Positions 58,234 to 61,473 of a DNA stretch of 61,473 nt are shown one piece after another (within the stretch, counting starts at the first letter, position 1; the number at the start of each line of letters is the position of its first letter). Both the position numbers and the translations under genes were made by a program. The notes beneath the pieces are model-generated. The model had not been told where the DNA came from. It ran no database searches and worked only from the letters and a program-made list of their open reading frames with translations. The DNA comes from a bacterium (lineage in GTDB: Bacteria > Myxococcota_A > Bradymonadia > UBA7976 > UBA1532). The stretch is from positions 1-61,473 of the forward strand of contig JAUHXC010000052.1 of assembly GCA_030427205.1 (NCBI GenBank). Direction: 5' to 3'.

Positions 58234-59813
58234 TTGCTCTCCTCTCGCCACGGACGCAACGTGTCGGATGTGTCCACCGTTGTCCGGCAGGCCGCCAGAC
58301 GGGCGGTGAACCGGGCCCCGACGGCCGAGGGTTCGAGGACGAGGTCGCCGCCGTGCAGCCGCGCCAGGGTACGCGCGATACCGAGCCCGATGCCCGTGCC
58401 GGCGACCCCATCGCTGAGCTGGTCGCTGACCCGGTAGAAGGGCTCGAAGATCTTCTGCTGATGCACCCGCTCGATGCCGGGGCCCGCGTCGGCCACGGTG
58501 ATCGTGACCCCCCCATCGTCTTGTCGGGTGATCACTTCGACCTGTCCGCCGTCGGCGGCGTACTTCTCGACGTTTCCGAGCAGATTGGCCAGGATCTGCC
58601 CCACCGCGTCGGCGTCGAGCTCCACAGCGTGCGGCGCGTCCAGCGCCGTCGAGACGTCGATGCCTTTGGCAGCGAACGCCGGTTCGAACTGCTCGAGAAC
58701 CCCATCTACGATGACATCGAGCACCTGCGGCGTCGGCCGCAAGGCGAGCCGCTGCCGTTGATGCCGGGCGAACGTCAGGATGTTGCCGATCAACCGGCTG
58801 AGGCGTTGGCTCTCGTCGACGATCACCCCCAGATGCCGCCGGGTCCGCTCATCGGCATCCCACAGCGCATCATCGAGCAGCTCGGCGTACATGCGAATGT
58901 TGGTCAACGGCGTCTTGAGCTCATGGCTGACCTGGTTGACGAAGCTCACACGTCGAGCAGCCCGGCGCAGCTCCGCGGTGCTCGCCCGATAGAACCAGAA
59001 GGCCAGTCCGATGAGCGCGACCGCGATACCGGCCAGACCGGTGTAGAGACCGGACATACTCGGCGCGGGCGGCGCCGGCCCGCTCCAGGCCAGGCGCCAT
59101 GCTTCCAGTGGAGGCGGCAAGGGCCGCTCGAGGCGAGGCAGCAGCCCCGGCGGGGGCTCCCAGGCGCCCCATTGATAGACCACGCGCCCGCTCGAGTCGA
59201 GCAGCGTCAACCGCTCGGTCGCCCCACCGGCCTCACCGTCGGTCGCGGGCAGCGCACCGATGATCGTCGACAACAGCCGCGGTCGATCGACCTCGACGGC
59301 GACGGTCCGACCATCGGCCAGTGGCCGGCGGTACATCAGGTTCAACCCACCGGCCCAGTACCAGATCGACCAACCGGCCAGCAGGCCACCGTCGGCCGCG
59401 CTGTCTCCAGCGGGCGGACGCGCGAAGTCGCGGTTCTCCCACAGCCCGCGCGTCCGTTCGAGAAAAGCCCGTTCGTCGGTGCTCACCGGACCATCGGGCG
59501 GCGGAAAAGTCAGCCGCCCTTCCGGGTCGAACAGCAGCACATGGCCCAGCCTGCGCTCCTCACGCAGCCGAAGGCGCAGCAGCGGGGGCGTCGTGGGCAG
59601 GCCCTCCGTCGCCGCGAGCACGTCCGATTCGAGTCCGTCGACCACCCGGTCGACCGCGACCGCCGTCTCATCGAGCCGCGCACCGATGACACCATCGAAG
59701 CGGGTCTGCACCGCGCGGGCTTCGCCCTCGGTCATTCGAACACCGAGCCAGGCCAGCGCCCCGAGAGGAGCCAGCACCAGAACGGTCAAGACGACGACGA
59801 GGTGGGGCCGCAC
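58230..59813 (-). CDS. Membrane sensor histidine kinase
   Basis: A 527-residue kinase. TM1 about 5-25, a periplasmic sensor of about 240 residues with no domain I recognise, TM2 about 268-290 (GLYTGLAGIAVALIGLAFWF), HisKA with VSHELKTPLTNIRMYAELL (His about 313), and a HATPase with LANLLGNVEKYA, VADAGPGIE and GTGIGLGIARTLARLHGG. GTG start with GGAGG before it. It partners the coupled OmpR-type regulator and follows the VWA lipoprotein by 27 bases. Confidence 0.92.
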   Translation of the reverse strand: MRPHLVVVLTVLVLAPLGALAWLGVRMTEGEARAVQTRFDGVIGARLDETAVAVDRVVDGLESDVLAATEGLPTTPPLLRLRLREERRLGHVLLFDPEGRLTFPPPDGPVSTDERAFLERTRGLWENRDFARPPAGDSAADGGLLAGWSIWYWAGGLNLMYRRPLADGRTVAVEVDRPRLLSTIIGALPATDGEAGGATERLTLLDSSGRVVYQWGAWEPPPGLLPRLERPLPPPLEAWRLAWSGPAPPAPSMSGLYTGLAGIAVALIGLAFWFYRASTAELRRAARRVSFVNQVSHELKTPLTNIRMYAELLDDALWDADERTRRHLGVIVDESQRLSRLIGNILTFARHQRQRLALRPTPQVLDVIVDGVLEQFEPAFAAKGIDVSTALDAPHAVELDADAVGQILANLLGNVEKYAADGGQVEVITRQDDGGVTITVADAGPGIERVHQQKIFEPFYRVSDQLSDGVAGTGIGLGIARTLARLHGGDLVLEPSAVGARFTARLAACRTTVDTSDTLRPWREESK

Positions 59814-59840
59814 GGATCCTCCGACGAGCGAGGCGCTCGA

Positions 59841-61217
59841 TCAATACATCTGCTGCATGTCGTACTCGATCTGACGCTTGCGCATCTTCTTTCTCTGCCG
59901 ACGATAGTTCTCGCCTTCGAGGTTGGAGGCATCCTCGTTGTTGGCCCGCTCGAGGCGCTTGAGCGATGGCGCCTTGTAGCGCTGGAAGTTGTTGTCGAGC
60001 CAGGCAGCATTGTCCCGGAGCACCTTCTGGGCCTCGAGGGTCTTGCCCTGATCGTTGAGCAACAGGGCAATGCGGTTGCGCTCGTTGGCGACGAGCTCGA
60101 TCGCCTTGACCATGACCGCCTCGTCCCGGGCCCGCTCAGCCTCCGCAGCGGTCGCGACGAAGCCGACGTCCACCGCCCCTTGCAGGGTATCAGTGGTCTG
60201 TGTGACCAGATTGCCGTAGCTGGCCTCGACACGGGCGATCGGCATGCGCCCCCGCAACTCACCGGGCGGAATCTCGACTTCGAGCAGCGCAAACTTCTCT
60301 TCTCCGGCATAGAGCTGGTTCAGTCGGACGACCACCTGCTGCCCGACGATGTCGCCGCCTCGTCCGAGCAGCCGTACCGGTCGGATCCCCGGCGCGCAGT
60401 CGATCGTCAGCGTCGCGTCACGCCCGACGACCTTGAGCACCGTACCGAACTCCAACTCGAAGAAGCGCGCCAGATCGGCCGCCCGCTCGATGAACGCGTG
60501 GTTGCCATCGGCGGAGCGGGCCAGTTGAGCCATCAGGTCTTCATTGTAGTCGAGGCCGAGGCCGAGGGTCGTGACCGACATGCCCTCCCGCATGAGCGCG
60601 GTGCCCAGCCGAGCGAGCTCGCTGGCCGAACTCGGCCCGACATTCGCCAGCCCATCCGAGAGCAGCACGACCCGATTGACCCGATTGCGGTCGAAGAACT
60701 TCCGCAACTCGTCGGCGCCCTTGCTCACCCCCGCGAAGAGCGCTGTATTACCACCGGCCGCCAACCGATCGATGCCGGCGTGGATGGATTGCTTGTCCAT
60801 CGCTTTGGTCGCTGGCACGACGACCCGCACGGTACTGTCATAGGCCACCACCGAGACGATGTCGGAGGGGGCCAGGCGGTCGACGGCAAGGCGCGCCGCC
60901 TGCTTCGCCTGATAGAGCTTCTGCCCGCTCATCGAGCCGGACTTGTCCAATACGATCGCGACGTTGACCGGCGGCCGGTCGTCGCTCGCCCCGAGCGCGA
61001 GACCCGTCAAGCCGACTTTGAGATAGACCTTGCTCCTCTGACCAGCGACCAGCAATCGCTGGCCGAGAGAGACATCGAGGCTCGCGGTCCGTGCCGTCGG
61101 CGAGACCATCCCGACTGCTTGCTGAGGATAGGCCGGCTGCGCCGAGGCTGCGCAACCGGCCAGGAAGAGAGCGTACGCGGCGAGCGCGACGGGTCGAACA
61201 GGTATGGCGAACGGCAT
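59841..61217 (-). CDS. VWA-domain lipoprotein
   Basis: A 458-residue lipoprotein. Lipobox LFLAGC (Cys about 22). The von Willebrand A domain (about 80-265) has a full MIDAS metal site: DKSGSMSGQ (about 91), a Thr in GGNTALFAG and an Asp in VVLLSDGLANVG. Residues 320-450 are beta-rich then helical and basic (KKMRKRQIEYDMQQM). The ATG at 61217 is chosen because GAGGAG is five bases before it; the preceding GTG would be too close. First gene of the operon with the kinase and regulator. It may bind a ligand or partner sensed by the kinase (inference). Confidence 0.85.
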   Translation of the reverse strand: MPFAIPVRPVALAAYALFLAGCAASAQPAYPQQAVGMVSPTARTASLDVSLGQRLLVAGQRSKVYLKVGLTGLALGASDDRPPVNVAIVLDKSGSMSGQKLYQAKQAARLAVDRLAPSDIVSVVAYDSTVRVVVPATKAMDKQSIHAGIDRLAAGGNTALFAGVSKGADELRKFFDRNRVNRVVLLSDGLANVGPSSASELARLGTALMREGMSVTTLGLGLDYNEDLMAQLARSADGNHAFIERAADLARFFELEFGTVLKVVGRDATLTIDCAPGIRPVRLLGRGGDIVGQQVVVRLNQLYAGEEKFALLEVEIPPGELRGRMPIARVEASYGNLVTQTTDTLQGAVDVGFVATAAEAERARDEAVMVKAIELVANERNRIALLLNDQGKTLEAQKVLRDNAAWLDNNFQRYKAPSLKRLERANNEDASNLEGENYRRQRKKMRKRQIEYDMQQMY

Positions 61218-61390
61218 CACAACTCCTCAGCCGAAATCTGTCCCGAGCCTATCGTCGGCAGCACTCCGAATGGTGAGCCGATGCTGAGGGGCTTGTAAAA
61301 GGGTTGTAAACGCGCCGGTGGTGCCTGTCCTGATGCCGACCAGACCCGTCATCGCGAGCGCAGATTGGCTTGATGGGGTTCGAAAAAGCG

Positions 61391-61422
61391 AAACCCCGAG
61401 AGCCAGATGACTCTCGGGGTTT
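61391..61422 (-). terminator. Rho-independent terminator of the rRNA operon
   Basis: AAACCCCGAGAG (61391-61402) and CTCTCGGGGTTT (61411-61422) form a 12-bp stem with an eight-base loop. On the minus strand it follows the 5S rRNA and is followed by CGCTTTTTCG, a T-rich tail. Confidence 0.88.
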
Positions 61423-61433
61423 CTGATTGGGCT

Positions 61434-61473
61434 CCGGCGGCGACCTACTCTCCCACACAGTGACCCGTGCAGT
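61434..61473 (-). rRNA. rrf: 5S ribosomal RNA, 3' part only
   Basis: The minus strand reads GTGTGGGAGAGTAGGTCGCC, the conserved 3' region of bacterial 5S rRNA, entering from the right edge. About two thirds of the gene lies outside. The 3' end is estimated from pairing with a CCGG-type 5' end, so it may be off by a few bases. Confidence 0.9.

Overview
The window is a high-GC stretch of a Gram-negative chromosome with an outer membrane. The evidence is many lipoproteins with a lipobox, an OmpA-type barrel protein, an MCE/MlaE lipid-transport pair and a DUF3078-like outer-membrane protein. A giant thrombospondin-type-3 repeat protein with a MYXO-CTERM-like sorting signal, Asp/Ala-rich lipoprotein linkers, GTG/TTG starts and many one- or four-base gene overlaps point to Myxococcota or a neighbouring former-deltaproteobacterial lineage. 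This placement is inferred from style, not from a marker tree. The left edge cuts a CHAT-protease gene that runs into a small hairpin-repeat array. The right edge cuts the 3' end of a 5S rRNA, so both edges may be assembly break points.

Layout. 1-10.8 kb: truncated CHAT protein, the 1,848-residue TSP3/MYXO-CTERM/OmpA protein, a single-domain response regulator, and a divergent 1,191-residue FG-GAP lipoprotein. 10.8-20.9 kb: aconitase, a glycerophosphodiesterase coupled to a histone-deacetylase-like amidohydrolase, flagellin coupled to a Bcp peroxiredoxin, poly(A)-polymerase-like nucleotidyltransferase, a kinase-like protein, and SSB with a very long glycine tail. 20.9-30.2 kb: two exported proteins, an OPT transporter, TrkH/TrkA potassium uptake, and a divergent MlaE-MCE pair. 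30.3-36.4 kb: an eight-gene minus-strand run (tatD, APH-like kinase, TrmB regulator, tandem GNAT, SDR, alpha/beta hydrolase, ferredoxin, SRPBCC). 36.4-39.1 kb: three tandem, translationally coupled paralogous exported proteins built from internal repeats. 39.1-45.0 kb: a preT-preA-sixA-patatin operon. 45.1-50.3 kb: M50 protease, Bax-inhibitor-1 protein, outer-membrane protein, EEP hydrolase, and a CDF metal exporter. 50.3-61.5 kb: an AAA+ ATPase coupled to a histidine kinase, heme A synthase, RlmE with a small Cys-rich lipoprotein, a RadC-like protein without its metal ligands coupled to a DUF3006 protein, a VWA lipoprotein-kinase-regulator operon, then the 5S terminator and 5S rRNA.

Most genes are housekeeping or envelope functions. 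The parts I could not match to a described system are the apparent TSP3 polyprotein, the three-paralog/three-repeat cluster, the hairpin array in the CHAT gene, and the AAA+/kinase pair. No gene-free stretch exceeds 300 bases. I see no tRNA, insertion sequence or CRISPR array.
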